A stretch of DNA of 64,000 bases, taken from assembly GCA_017792345.1 (NCBI GenBank), contig CP051228.1, positions 1,240,001 through 1,304,000 of the forward strand. Direction: 5' to 3'. Numbering within the stretch: position 1 is the stretch's first letter; the number at the start of each line of letters is the position of its first letter. Origin of the DNA: Mesoflavibacter sp. GTDB taxonomy: Bacteria; Pseudomonadota; Alphaproteobacteria; UBA8366; Aestuariispiraceae. The position numbers and the translations under genes were made by a program. Positions 57,549 through 64,000 of the stretch are shown piece after piece. The notes below the pieces were generated by a model that was not told the DNA's origin, did no database searches, and worked only from the letters and a program-made list of their open reading frames with translations.

Positions 57549-57635
57549 AAAAAAGGACCGCGTCAAGACGCGGCCCAAGTTTAGGGAGGAAACGCCCAAT
57601 ACGGACGCGGCGTCGCCAAAGGCTCGTTTCGCGTC
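57549..57635 (-). ncRNA. probable MmgR/suhB-family (alpha-r8) small RNA
   Basis: On the minus strand the sequence TTTCCTCCCT (57592-57583) is followed by a GC-rich hairpin (CCGCGT-CAAG-ACGCGG core, 57573-57558) and six T residues (57554-57549). The internal UUUCCUCCCU plus a terminal terminator is what defines the alphaproteobacterial MmgR/suhB sRNAs, which are about 75-80 bases long. No protein gene on this strand ends here, so the terminator needs an RNA of its own. The 5' end is estimated, not seen; I find no clear promoter. Confidence 0.65.
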
Positions 57636-57662
57636 GCAGCATGATTAGGCGGATCATGCTGC
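57636..57662 (-). promoter_or_regulatory. perfect palindrome upstream of the sRNA
   Basis: GCAGCATGAT (57636-57645) and ATCATGCTGC (57653-57662) form a ten-base inverted repeat with a seven-base spacer. It lies where the sRNA promoter should be and could be an operator or the 5' hairpin of a longer transcript. Confidence 0.4.
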
Positions 57663-57863
57663 ACCGCAAAAACTGACAGATAAATCGTTCTGTTTCAAGG
57701 ATTCTTGGCATATTGCATCGCACAAATTTTAGGCATGAAGCCGCGAAATTGACGCCTTTCGCGACAATAGTCTTCCCGAAACCCCGGAATCCCGGGCGTC
57801 CCCGACGTTTGGATGATAAACAACACGCGGAAAACCCGCCCAGTGAAGAGAGGGAAACCGGCC

Positions 57864-59666
57864 GTGGTGCTGCCCAAAATTAGCGCATTCCTCGGAATGA
57901 AATTTTTCCTCCTGGTCGCCCTGACCGGTGGAGCGGACGCGCAGTCCCTCTCTTTGTCCGCGGCGCAAGACCTGGATTCCAAGCCCACAATCCTGTCTTT
58001 TGCTTGGCCGGACGACCGCAGAGATCTGCTGGAGCTGGGCCCGAGGGACACGCCGGTCGACCTGGGCGCCTTCCTGCCCGCCGGCCCGCGACTGGGGCAG
58101 GCGGAGCCTATCCGCGGCCATCTGAGCGTCCCGGAAACGCCCCTGAACACCCAATGGCTGGGCAGCGTGACCGGTGAGCGTGTCGTTCTGCCCGCGACCC
58201 GGATCGCGCTGATCGCCCATGGCGACCGATTGGTGCCGCTGGCCGAGGCATCGGCGACGATCATCGACCGGCGCGGCAAGACGCTGCTGTTTGGGGTCGG
58301 CCGGATCTGGCGGGAAGCACGGGACGGCGGCCAATCGCGCGCGGTAATGCCGGTCGCGCTGGTCGACGGCCGCACCGGGGATGTCCGGAACGGGCTGGCG
58401 GCGTTCCGTTTCGGCGACCGTCGGCCGATATCGCCCATGGTCTTTCAGTTTTCCCAGGAAACCGCCCCCAACCGCGCGGCGAATGCCTGGGGTGTGGCGC
58501 AGGCGGACTTTACCGCCGGACCGGTTCCCGGCGCGGAAACCCGGATCGCCGCCTATGAGGCGCGTCAGGCTTCGGCCCCGGATTACCGCGATTGGTCGAC
58601 ACTTGGGGTCGACGACACGCCGGAGGATTTCGACGGGCCGCCCAGCGCCGCCGGTGCAGTGTCGGCCAGCGCCCTGATCGTCGACCGCGCAATATACCTG
58701 ACCGGTTGCAACACGCGGCATGGCCCCTATCCCTTCTGCCGCCAGATGCGGCACGGCATTCATTCGCTGTCATCCTCCCTGTTGGGCTTCGTCGCCGCCG
58801 CCCATGCCGTCCATTGGGCCGGGGATGACGTGCTGACCGACCGGATCCGCGATGTCGTCCCGGAATTCGATGCCCATCCGCAATGGCGCAAGGTCCGGAT
58901 CCGGGATCTGTTGAACATGACCACCGGTCTGGGCGAGGTTACGCCGAAACCCGTCACCGGCTTCGTCGCGGCGGATTCGGACGAGACGGCGCGCGCCATC
59001 CGTGCGGCGGCAACCGCCGAAGAGAAACTGGCCATCGCCCTGACCTTCCCCAGCTATCCCTGGCAACCGGGTGAGGTGTTCCGGTTCCGCCTGGCGGACG
59101 GCTTCGGTCTCGCCCTGGCCCTGGACCGATTGGTGCAACAGAAATCCGCCAATGGTCAGGGTTTGCGCGATGCACTACTGGCGCGCCTGTTTTCGGCGAT
59201 CGGCATTCCGCGCGGCCATATGCGGACGACCGTGGGCGATCAGCCGGAAGACCGCATCCCGGATCTCAGCGAGGGATTCTTCCCGACGACGGGGGAAATC
59301 GTGCGCCTGACGCTGCTGCTGCGCGCCAGCCAGAACGGCATCCGCCGGACCCTGCTGAACCACGAGATGGTCGGCCAGGCCCTGGACAACGATCAGGAGC
59401 GCGGCCTGCCGACCGGCATCACCCACCCCACCGGGCCGGGCCGCTACCTTATGGGGTTCTGGCGCTTCCCGGTTTCTATGGAGCCGGGCTGCCTGAAATT
59501 CGTTGCGGCCGGGCGCGGCTGGGGCGGCACCGTGGTGCAATTCCTGCCCCAGCGCATGGTCGCGATCCGTATCGCCGACGGCGACCCGGCCGATCCCAAG
59601 ACCCGCGACACCTCCGACCTGCGGCGCGTGGCCCACAAGCTGCGCCCCTTCTGCGGCGCGCAGTGA
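57864..59666 (+). CDS. secreted beta-lactamase-fold protein with degenerate active site
   Basis: The frame (about 600 residues) starts with a signal peptide: FFLLVALTGGADAQS. The exact start is unclear; I use the GTG at 57864, with an ATG at 57897 and an upstream ATG at 57813 as options. The C-terminal half resembles class C beta-lactamase/serine hydrolases: VRIRDLLNMTTGLGE, PWQPGEVFRFRLADGFGLALALDRL and AAGRGWGGTVVQFLP fit their order. The SxxK motif position reads SLSSSLLGF without lysine, and Tyr-x-Asn reads FRL. It is therefore probably not an active hydrolase. The N-terminal half has no recognised domain. Confidence 0.7.
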   Translation: MVLPKISAFLGMKFFLLVALTGGADAQSLSLSAAQDLDSKPTILSFAWPDDRRDLLELGPRDTPVDLGAFLPAGPRLGQAEPIRGHLSVPETPLNTQWLGSVTGERVVLPATRIALIAHGDRLVPLAEASATIIDRRGKTLLFGVGRIWREARDGGQSRAVMPVALVDGRTGDVRNGLAAFRFGDRRPISPMVFQFSQETAPNRAANAWGVAQADFTAGPVPGAETRIAAYEARQASAPDYRDWSTLGVDDTPEDFDGPPSAAGAVSASALIVDRAIYLTGCNTRHGPYPFCRQMRHGIHSLSSSLLGFVAAAHAVHWAGDDVLTDRIRDVVPEFDAHPQWRKVRIRDLLNMTTGLGEVTPKPVTGFVAADSDETARAIRAAATAEEKLAIALTFPSYPWQPGEVFRFRLADGFGLALALDRLVQQKSANGQGLRDALLARLFSAIGIPRGHMRTTVGDQPEDRIPDLSEGFFPTTGEIVRLTLLLRASQNGIRRTLLNHEMVGQALDNDQERGLPTGITHPTGPGRYLMGFWRFPVSMEPGCLKFVAAGRGWGGTVVQFLPQRMVAIRIADGDPADPKTRDTSDLRRVAHKLRPFCGAQ

Positions 59667-59690
59667 GCGGCGGGCGGTGAGCGGACGCGA

Positions 59691-60584
59691 TTACATGTCG
59701 GGTTCGGCAATCCCGTTCTGACGGCAGGCGGCGGTGACCGTATTGCGCAGCAGGCAGGCGATGGTCATCGGACCGACCCCGCCCGGCACCGGCGTGATGG
59801 CCGACGCGACGGTCTGGGCGCTGGCGAAATCGACATCGCCGACCAGCCGCGTCCCGCCTTCCGGCTTGTCGATCCGGTTGATGCCGACATCGATGACGAC
59901 CGCACCCGGCTTCAGCCAATCGCCCTTGACCATTTCCGGCCGGCCGACGGCGGCAATGACGATATCTGCCTGTCCGACTTCGCCCGGCAGGTCGGCCGTG
60001 CGCGAATGCGCCACCGTGACGGTGCAGCTTTCCTGAAGCAGCAGGTTGAACATGGGCTTGCCGACAATGTTCGACCGGCCGACGACGATCGCCTTCTTCC
60101 CCGACAGCGAACCGCCGAAATGATCGCGCAACAGCAGCAGACAGCCCAGCGGCGTGCAGGGCACCAGAGCGTCCGAACTGCCCGTGTTCAGGCGGCCGAC
60201 ATTGACGACATGGAAGCCGTCGACATCCTTGTCGGGGTCGATCGCGGCCAGCACGGCCTGTTCGTCGATCTGTTTCGGCAGGGGAAGCTGAACCAGGATA
60301 CCGTTGACCCGGGGATCGGCGTTCAATTCATGAACCTTGGCCAGAAGCGTTTCCTGGCTGGTCGTCTCGTCCATCTTGAACTCGAAGCTCTGCATGCCGG
60401 CTTCCAGCGTCTGCTTGCCCTTGTTGCGGACATAGACCTGACTGGCCGGATCTTCGCCGACCAGAACCACCGCCAGACCGGGCGTCACGCCGTGATCCGC
60501 CTTCAGCGCCGCCACTGCGCCCGCGACCCGTTCGCGCAATCCCGCCGCGAAAGCCTTGCCGTCGATGATCTGAGCGTCCGCCAT
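59691..60584 (-). CDS. folD: methylenetetrahydrofolate dehydrogenase/cyclohydrolase
   Basis: FolD interconverts methylene- and formyl-tetrahydrofolate. The 297-residue protein has [16 protein letters not shown] with the catalytic Lys (near residue 57). [25 protein letters not shown] is the substrate loop and [17 protein letters not shown] with PGGVGPMTI the NADP site. It is the third gene of yggT-yggU-folD on the minus strand. It supplies formyl groups for purine synthesis, which ties it to purE, purK and purD. Confidence 0.96.
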   Translation of the reverse strand: MADAQIIDGKAFAAGLRERVAGAVAALKADHGVTPGLAVVLVGEDPASQVYVRNKGKQTLEAGMQSFEFKMDETTSQETLLAKVHELNADPRVNGILVQLPLPKQIDEQAVLAAIDPDKDVDGFHVVNVGRLNTGSSDALVPCTPLGCLLLLRDHFGGSLSGKKAIVVGRSNIVGKPMFNLLLQESCTVTVAHSRTADLPGEVGQADIVIAAVGRPEMVKGDWLKPGAVVIDVGINRIDKPEGGTRLVGDVDFASAQTVASAITPVPGGVGPMTIACLLRNTVTAACRQNGIAEPDM

Positions 60585-60610
60585 GTCCTGTTCCCTTCCT
60601 GATGGATCGG

Positions 60611-60946
60611 TTATCCGATTTTCGCATCCGCGCCCGACAGCCCCAGCGCAGCGGCGATCCGCGCGGCCAGGTCCTCCGGGTCTCCGGAAATCGCGACGAC
60701 CTTAGTGCGATCCGTCGCGCCGGAAACCACTTTCAGCGACGTTTTCGGGCATTTGAACGTCTTCGCCAGCAATCGGATCAGCGCCGCATTGGCCTTCCCA
60801 TCGACCGGGGGCGCCGTGACCTGCACCTTCAACAGGCGGGTGGCGTCCGGTCCGTCGGCGGGCCCGGCAATCCGGTCCGCCGCCGCCTTGGGCGTCAGCT
60901 TCACCGTCAGACGCAGGCCGTCCGGTCCATCGCGCCGCAGCAGCAC
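60611..60946 (-). CDS. YggU-family (DUF167) protein
   Basis: The 111-residue protein contains [39 protein letters not shown] and [15 protein letters not shown], the whole DUF167 pattern. No biochemical role is known. It starts seven bases after the yggT stop and ends 26 bases before folD, a conserved proteobacterial order. Confidence 0.88.
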   Translation of the reverse strand: MLLRRDGPDGLRLTVKLTPKAAADRIAGPADGPDATRLLKVQVTAPPVDGKANAALIRLLAKTFKCPKTSLKVVSGATDRTKVVAISGDPEDLAARIAAALGLSGADAKIG

Positions 60947-60953
60947 AGGCCGA

Positions 60954-61253
60954 TCAGATCAGGGATGCGGCGATGTTCGCCAGAACCATCTGCAGGAAGA
61001 TGAGGATCAGGATCAGGACGATCGGCGACAGGTCCACCGGTCCCAGATCGGGCAGAACCCGCCGGATCGGCCGCAGTGCCGGTTCCGTCACCCGATACAG
61101 GAAATCCCCGATCATATAGACGAAACGGTTGCTGGTATTGATCACATTAAGGGCGACGAGCCAGCTCATCACCGCCGAGGCGATGATCAGATAGAAATAG
61201 AATTGAATGGCCAGATTAATGACCGTGAACAACGGCCCGATGATCACATCCAT
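60954..61253 (-). CDS. YggT-family membrane protein
   Basis: The protein of about 99 residues has two membrane helices (about 5-30 and 73-95). FVYMIGDFLYRVTEPALRPIRRVLP between them is the YggT signature. Family members have been linked to osmotic shock tolerance and to cell division or photosynthetic membrane shape. The start at 61253 matches the family length; the frame open to 61445 contains only low-quality sequence. Confidence 0.88.
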   Translation of the reverse strand: MDVIIGPLFTVINLAIQFYFYLIIASAVMSWLVALNVINTSNRFVYMIGDFLYRVTEPALRPIRRVLPDLGPVDLSPIVLILILIFLQMVLANIAASLI

Positions 61254-61380
61254 CTTGCTGAACCCGCCCTTTTCGTTCGATCCGGCTTGTGTCGCCCCTT
61301 TGGCAGACAGAAATAGGGCCCTCGGCACGGAACCGCAAGACATGTCGCCCGGAAGCCCGCACTTCCGTCGATTTCGCGTC

Positions 61381-61409
61381 TTGACAGACGGCACTGCCGC
61401 GACGATATT
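61381..61409 (+). promoter_or_regulatory. promoter of the tRNA-Ala gene
   Basis: A perfect -35 TTGACA (61381-61386) and a -10 GATATT (61404-61409) are 17 bases apart, about 38 bases before the tRNA. Confidence 0.75.
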
Positions 61410-61446
61410 CCGCCGCGCTTTCGGGGGGACCCCCGTCGGCAACATT

Positions 61447-61522
<76 letters not shown>

Positions 61523-61524
61523 TC

Positions 61525-61553
61525 GAAACCCTCCGGGACGACCGGGGGGTTTC
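61525..61553 (+). terminator. terminator of the tRNA-Ala gene
   Basis: GAAACCCTCCGG and CCGGGGGGTTTC form a 12-pair stem with one G-T pair around GACGA. The T tract is short (CATTTC), so termination strength comes from the stem. Confidence 0.65.
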
Positions 61554-61564
61554 GCATTTCCGGG

Positions 61565-62329
61565 TCATGCGTCCCGCAGCGCCGCCATCTGTGCCTCGAC
61601 ATCGATGTCCAGTTCGGACGTGACCTCCAGGTCGCGGTCTTCGAAGACATCCCGTTCCGGATACCGCCCCTGCCAGGTCGCGACCGCCTCGTCACGCCGT
61701 TCCAGCAGATAGCGTATCTGGGGGTCGAACAGGCGCATCAGATGGGTCAGCCACACATTCGTCGCCCAGGACGGGAAGGTGTGGTCGATCTCGAACCGTT
61801 CGATCATCCGGATCATATCCGCCGCCGGATACCAGGTCTCGTCGGTCACCCAGCGGTTGGTGGTGAACAGTTTCGTCGCATAGCCCTTCCGGTCGCAGCA
61901 AACGGCGGCGATATGCGCGCCGATCCGGGCGCTGTTGGCCTTCTGCGGCGGGTCGACAGGCGCGGGTTCGACGCCGTCCGGCATGGCGTCATAGCGCAGG
62001 AAGGTATGGAAATGGCCGTGCTCTCCGGGGCGTTCCGCCTCCGGATGCGAATGGTAATAGTATTGCGACTGGGTTTCCCAGTCGATCGCGTCGCCCTTGG
62101 GATAGTGGTTCCATTGATAGAAGGTGCCCTGGTGTCGCAGCACCTCGCCGACCACATTGCTGGAGGTCTTGCGCAGCACGCGCTGACAATTCAGCACGAC
62201 CTCGCCCGCCGCGCGCATCCGGTCCAGATCGGCGCGGCTGCGGCCCGCCAGCGCCGCGGCCAGATCGAAACACGGCGTGTCCGGCGCCCCGTCGTCCATC
62301 CTTTCGGCCTGCATCGGCGATTTCGCCAT
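61565..62329 (-). CDS. uncharacterised His-rich protein
   Basis: The 254-residue protein has no signal peptide or membrane helix. WETQSQYYYHSHPEAERPGE is followed by HGHFHTFLR, a cluster of five histidines in about 15 residues that looks like a metal site. IAAVCCDRKGYATKLFTTNRWVTDETWY follows, then an acidic C-terminus. The N-terminal LAGRSRADLDRMRAAGEVV is helical. I recall similar proteins under an uncharacterised DUF in Rhodospirillales (possibly DUF6969), but have not verified it. It converges on tRNA-Ala. Confidence 0.65.
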   Translation of the reverse strand: MAKSPMQAERMDDGAPDTPCFDLAAALAGRSRADLDRMRAAGEVVLNCQRVLRKTSSNVVGEVLRHQGTFYQWNHYPKGDAIDWETQSQYYYHSHPEAERPGEHGHFHTFLRYDAMPDGVEPAPVDPPQKANSARIGAHIAAVCCDRKGYATKLFTTNRWVTDETWYPAADMIRMIERFEIDHTFPSWATNVWLTHLMRLFDPQIRYLLERRDEAVATWQGRYPERDVFEDRDLEVTSELDIDVEAQMAALRDA

Positions 62330-62396
62330 CGCGCGTCACCCTTTCAGCCCCACCGCTGTCCGGGCGCGATTGTTTCATCGTGCCTGCAACAGAACA

Positions 62397-62446
62397 AGAC
62401 CCGGCGCCCGCCCCGATCCAATGGGATCGGTGAAGGCACCGGGTCT
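62397..62446 (-). terminator. two-tier hairpin after azoR
   Basis: AGACCCGGCGCC (62397-62408) and GGCACCGGGTCT (62435-62446) form a 12-base stem with one mismatch. Inside it CCGATCC and GGATCGG (62413-62430) form a second hairpin. On the minus strand it follows azoR and runs into TGTTCTGTT. Confidence 0.6.
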
Positions 62447-62478
62447 CTTGGGGGACGCGAAATGTCTTGGCGTGACGG

Positions 62479-63099
62479 TCAGGCCGCGAGGGCGGCGATT
62501 TCGGACTGCGCCTTTTCATGCGCGGCTTCGTCGGCCACCTGCTGTCCGGCGCCGAATACGGTGACATCGGAAATGCCGATGAAGCCCAGCACGAATTTCA
62601 TATGCGTCGTCGCGAAATCCGCTTCGGAGCCGATGGCGACCCCGCCCGACGCGGCGACGATGTATCCTTTTTTGCCCTTCAGCAGGCCTTCCGGGCCGTT
62701 TTCGGTGTAGCGGAAGGTTTCCCGGGCACGGGCGATCTGGTCGACCCAGGCCTTCAGGGCGGCCGGGATACCAAAATTGTAGATCGGTACGCCGACAACG
62801 ACGATATCCGCCGCCTTCAATTCGGCCACCAATTGGTCCGAATGGGCCAGGGCGGCGCGCTGGGCGTCATTGCGGGCGTCCGGATCGGTGAAGTTCGCAT
62901 TGACCCAATCGGCATCCAACAGCGGGGTCACCGTGTCGGACACGTCGCGCTCCACGACCTCCAACGCGCCATGCTTGGCCTCAAGGGAGGCGATCAGATC
63001 GCCGGTCAGGCGGCGGGTCGTGGATTCCGGCCCCCGCGCGCTGGAATCGATGCGCAGGACATTCAACGGACGGGCGCTATCGGTGCGGTCGATGCTCAT
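62479..63099 (-). CDS. azoR: FMN-dependent NADH-azoreductase
   Basis: AzoR is a flavodoxin-like quinone and azo-dye reductase. The protein of 206 residues begins with NVLRIDSSARGPESTTRRLT, the FMN phosphate loop. VVGVPIYNFGIPAALKAWVDQIARA is the second flavin motif and VAASGGVAIGSEADFATTHMKFVLGFIG the third. The start at 63099 has GGAGA seven bases upstream. It is divergent from rmuC. A CCCAA/TTGGG-type inverted repeat lies around 63226-63244, where an operator would be. Confidence 0.92.
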   Translation of the reverse strand: MSIDRTDSARPLNVLRIDSSARGPESTTRRLTGDLIASLEAKHGALEVVERDVSDTVTPLLDADWVNANFTDPDARNDAQRAALAHSDQLVAELKAADIVVVGVPIYNFGIPAALKAWVDQIARARETFRYTENGPEGLLKGKKGYIVAASGGVAIGSEADFATTHMKFVLGFIGISDVTVFGAGQQVADEAAHEKAQSEIAALAA

Positions 63100-63317
63100 T
63101 GTTCTGTCTCCTGGTTTGGGACCGGGGCCGCGTTGGCGCCGGGCCGGTTGTGTCTTGCCCAAGGAGATTGTCACGGAAGACAAAGAAGATAATCGCCAAA
63201 CCCATAACATGATTGTTTCCCAAACTATCCCAATCTGACAGGTTGGGTGGCGGGAGCGAATCGGGTTTTGTGATCCCTTGTCGGCCCGTGAGCGCCCGAC
63301 ATTCAAGGAGAGCCGTC

Positions 63318-64000
63318 ATGCCATTCGAACTGTCCATCGCGGCGGCCATCGCCGGGGGCGGGGTCGCCCTGGGTTTCGTGCTGGTTTGGGCCTTCGCCCT
63401 GCGTCCCCGGACGGGCCAGATCGAGAGTTTAAACGCCGCGCTGGAGGATACCCGCGCGACCCTGGATACCTGCCGGGCCGATCTGTCGGCCGCCACGGCC
63501 CGGGAACAGGCGCTGCGCGAGGAACGCGACGCCCTGCGCCAGGAGCGCCAGGAACTGCGCGACCGCGCCGAAACCCTGGCCCGCGACCTGACCGACCGGC
63601 GGGTGGAGGTCGAGAATCTACAGACGACCTTGTCCGGCGAGCGCAAGGCCCATGCGGAGAAGCGCGAAGAACTGAACAATGTCCGCGACCAGATCGAAAA
63701 AGAACTGAAGATCATGATGGGCGCGCTGCTGGAAACATCGTCGAAATCCTTCCTGGAACGGGCCCAGGAAGTGATGAAGACGCAGCAGGAAAAGGGCGAG
63801 ACCGGCATGCAGGGCCTGGTCGGCCCGCTGAAGGAGGCGCTGGGCCAATTCCAGAAGCAGGTGTCCGAGATGGAGACCCGCCGCAAGCATGACGAAGGGC
63901 AGTTGATCCAGCAGATCCGCCATATCTCGGACAGCCATTCGAAGCTGAACGACACGACGACCAATCTGGTCAACGCCCTGCGCAGCGCCCCGAAGACGCG
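63318..64000 (+). CDS. rmuC: DNA recombination protein RmuC, N-terminal part
   Basis: The frame starts with ATG at 63318 (AGGAG seven bases upstream) and runs off the window after 227 codons. One membrane helix (about residues 5-25) is followed by a long coiled coil rich in Glu, Arg and Ala (about 33-190). LKEALGQFQKQVSEMETRRKH and LVNALRSAPKTR near the end match the entry to the RmuC nuclease-like domain, which lies outside. RmuC limits recombination at inverted repeats. Other nearby frames in this region are shadows. Confidence 0.88.
   Translation, partial: MPFELSIAAAIAGGGVALGFVLVWAFALRPRTGQIESLNAALEDTRATLDTCRADLSAATAREQALREERDALRQERQELRDRAETLARDLTDRRVEVENLQTTLSGERKAHAEKREELNNVRDQIEKELKIMMGALLETSSKSFLERAQEVMKTQQEKGETGMQGLVGPLKEALGQFQKQVSEMETRRKHDEGQLIQQIRHISDSHSKLNDTTTNLVNALRSAPKT

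Overview
The window is a chromosomal segment of a high-GC alphaproteobacterium. The gene order fits the Rhodospirillales or a close relative: ubiG beside lysC, then ptsP, the prfA-prmC pair, COQ9 beside def, dnaK-dnaJ, and an msbA-waaA-lpxK-lpxL lipid A operon. Base and codon composition look even across the window. I found no rRNA operon, prophage, insertion sequence or CRISPR array. Genus-level placement cannot be made from this sequence.

Layout. 1-612 holds a truncated GGDEF-like gene on the minus strand, back to back with purE-purK (726-2295). 2305-3964 is a minus-strand group (small membrane protein, COQ9-family protein, peptide deformylase). rpsU (4125-4328) is followed by a good terminator. 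4445-5641 encodes a Bcr/CflA-type MFS exporter. Its leader (5678-5779) carries a 15-codon peptide ORF, a long hairpin and an intrinsic terminator, which I read as a translation-dependent attenuator. ubiG diverges from lysC. From there to 17850 the plus strand carries housekeeping genes: lysC, ptsP, rodZ, ispG, hisS, hemA, prfA, prmC. 17865-21245 holds minus-strand lldD, a VOC protein, a Crp-like regulator and a PAS protein. dnaK-dnaJ follow behind a heat-shock-type promoter.

24689-31030 is more accessory. It holds a PfpI-like protein, an AraC regulator divergent from a cupin-DUF2000 pair, a DCC-type thiol protein, a 56-residue zinc ribbon protein, a flavin reductase-SAM hydrolase-ACT operon and a class I amidotransferase. 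Then come typA with two coupled downstream genes, speD-speE, gmhA, a Lon-like protease, a MOSC protein, recX, an isochorismatase-acetyltransferase fusion, pmbA/tldE, purD, xseA and an M23 peptidase.

47095-55639 is an envelope region: msbA, a DUF374 acyltransferase, waaA, lpxK, lpxL and a methyltransferase in one tightly packed operon, with an LpxH-like phosphoesterase and a GT4 glycosyltransferase upstream. Next are a diacylglycerol-kinase-like gene, a 17-kDa-antigen-like protein, a probable MmgR/suhB-family small RNA (about 57549-57635, minus), a degenerate beta-lactamase-fold protein, the yggT-yggU-folD operon, tRNA-Ala(CGC), an uncharacterised gene, azoR and the start of rmuC.

The genes cover purine synthesis (purE, purK, purD), ubiquinone synthesis (ubiG, COQ9), translation and its quality control (def, rpsU, hisS, prfA, prmC, typA, tRNA-Ala), isoprenoid and tetrapyrrole entry steps (ispG, hemA), polyamines (speD, speE) and lipopolysaccharide assembly. 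The two most interesting regulatory elements are the leader-peptide attenuator before the MFS exporter and the MmgR-like sRNA.
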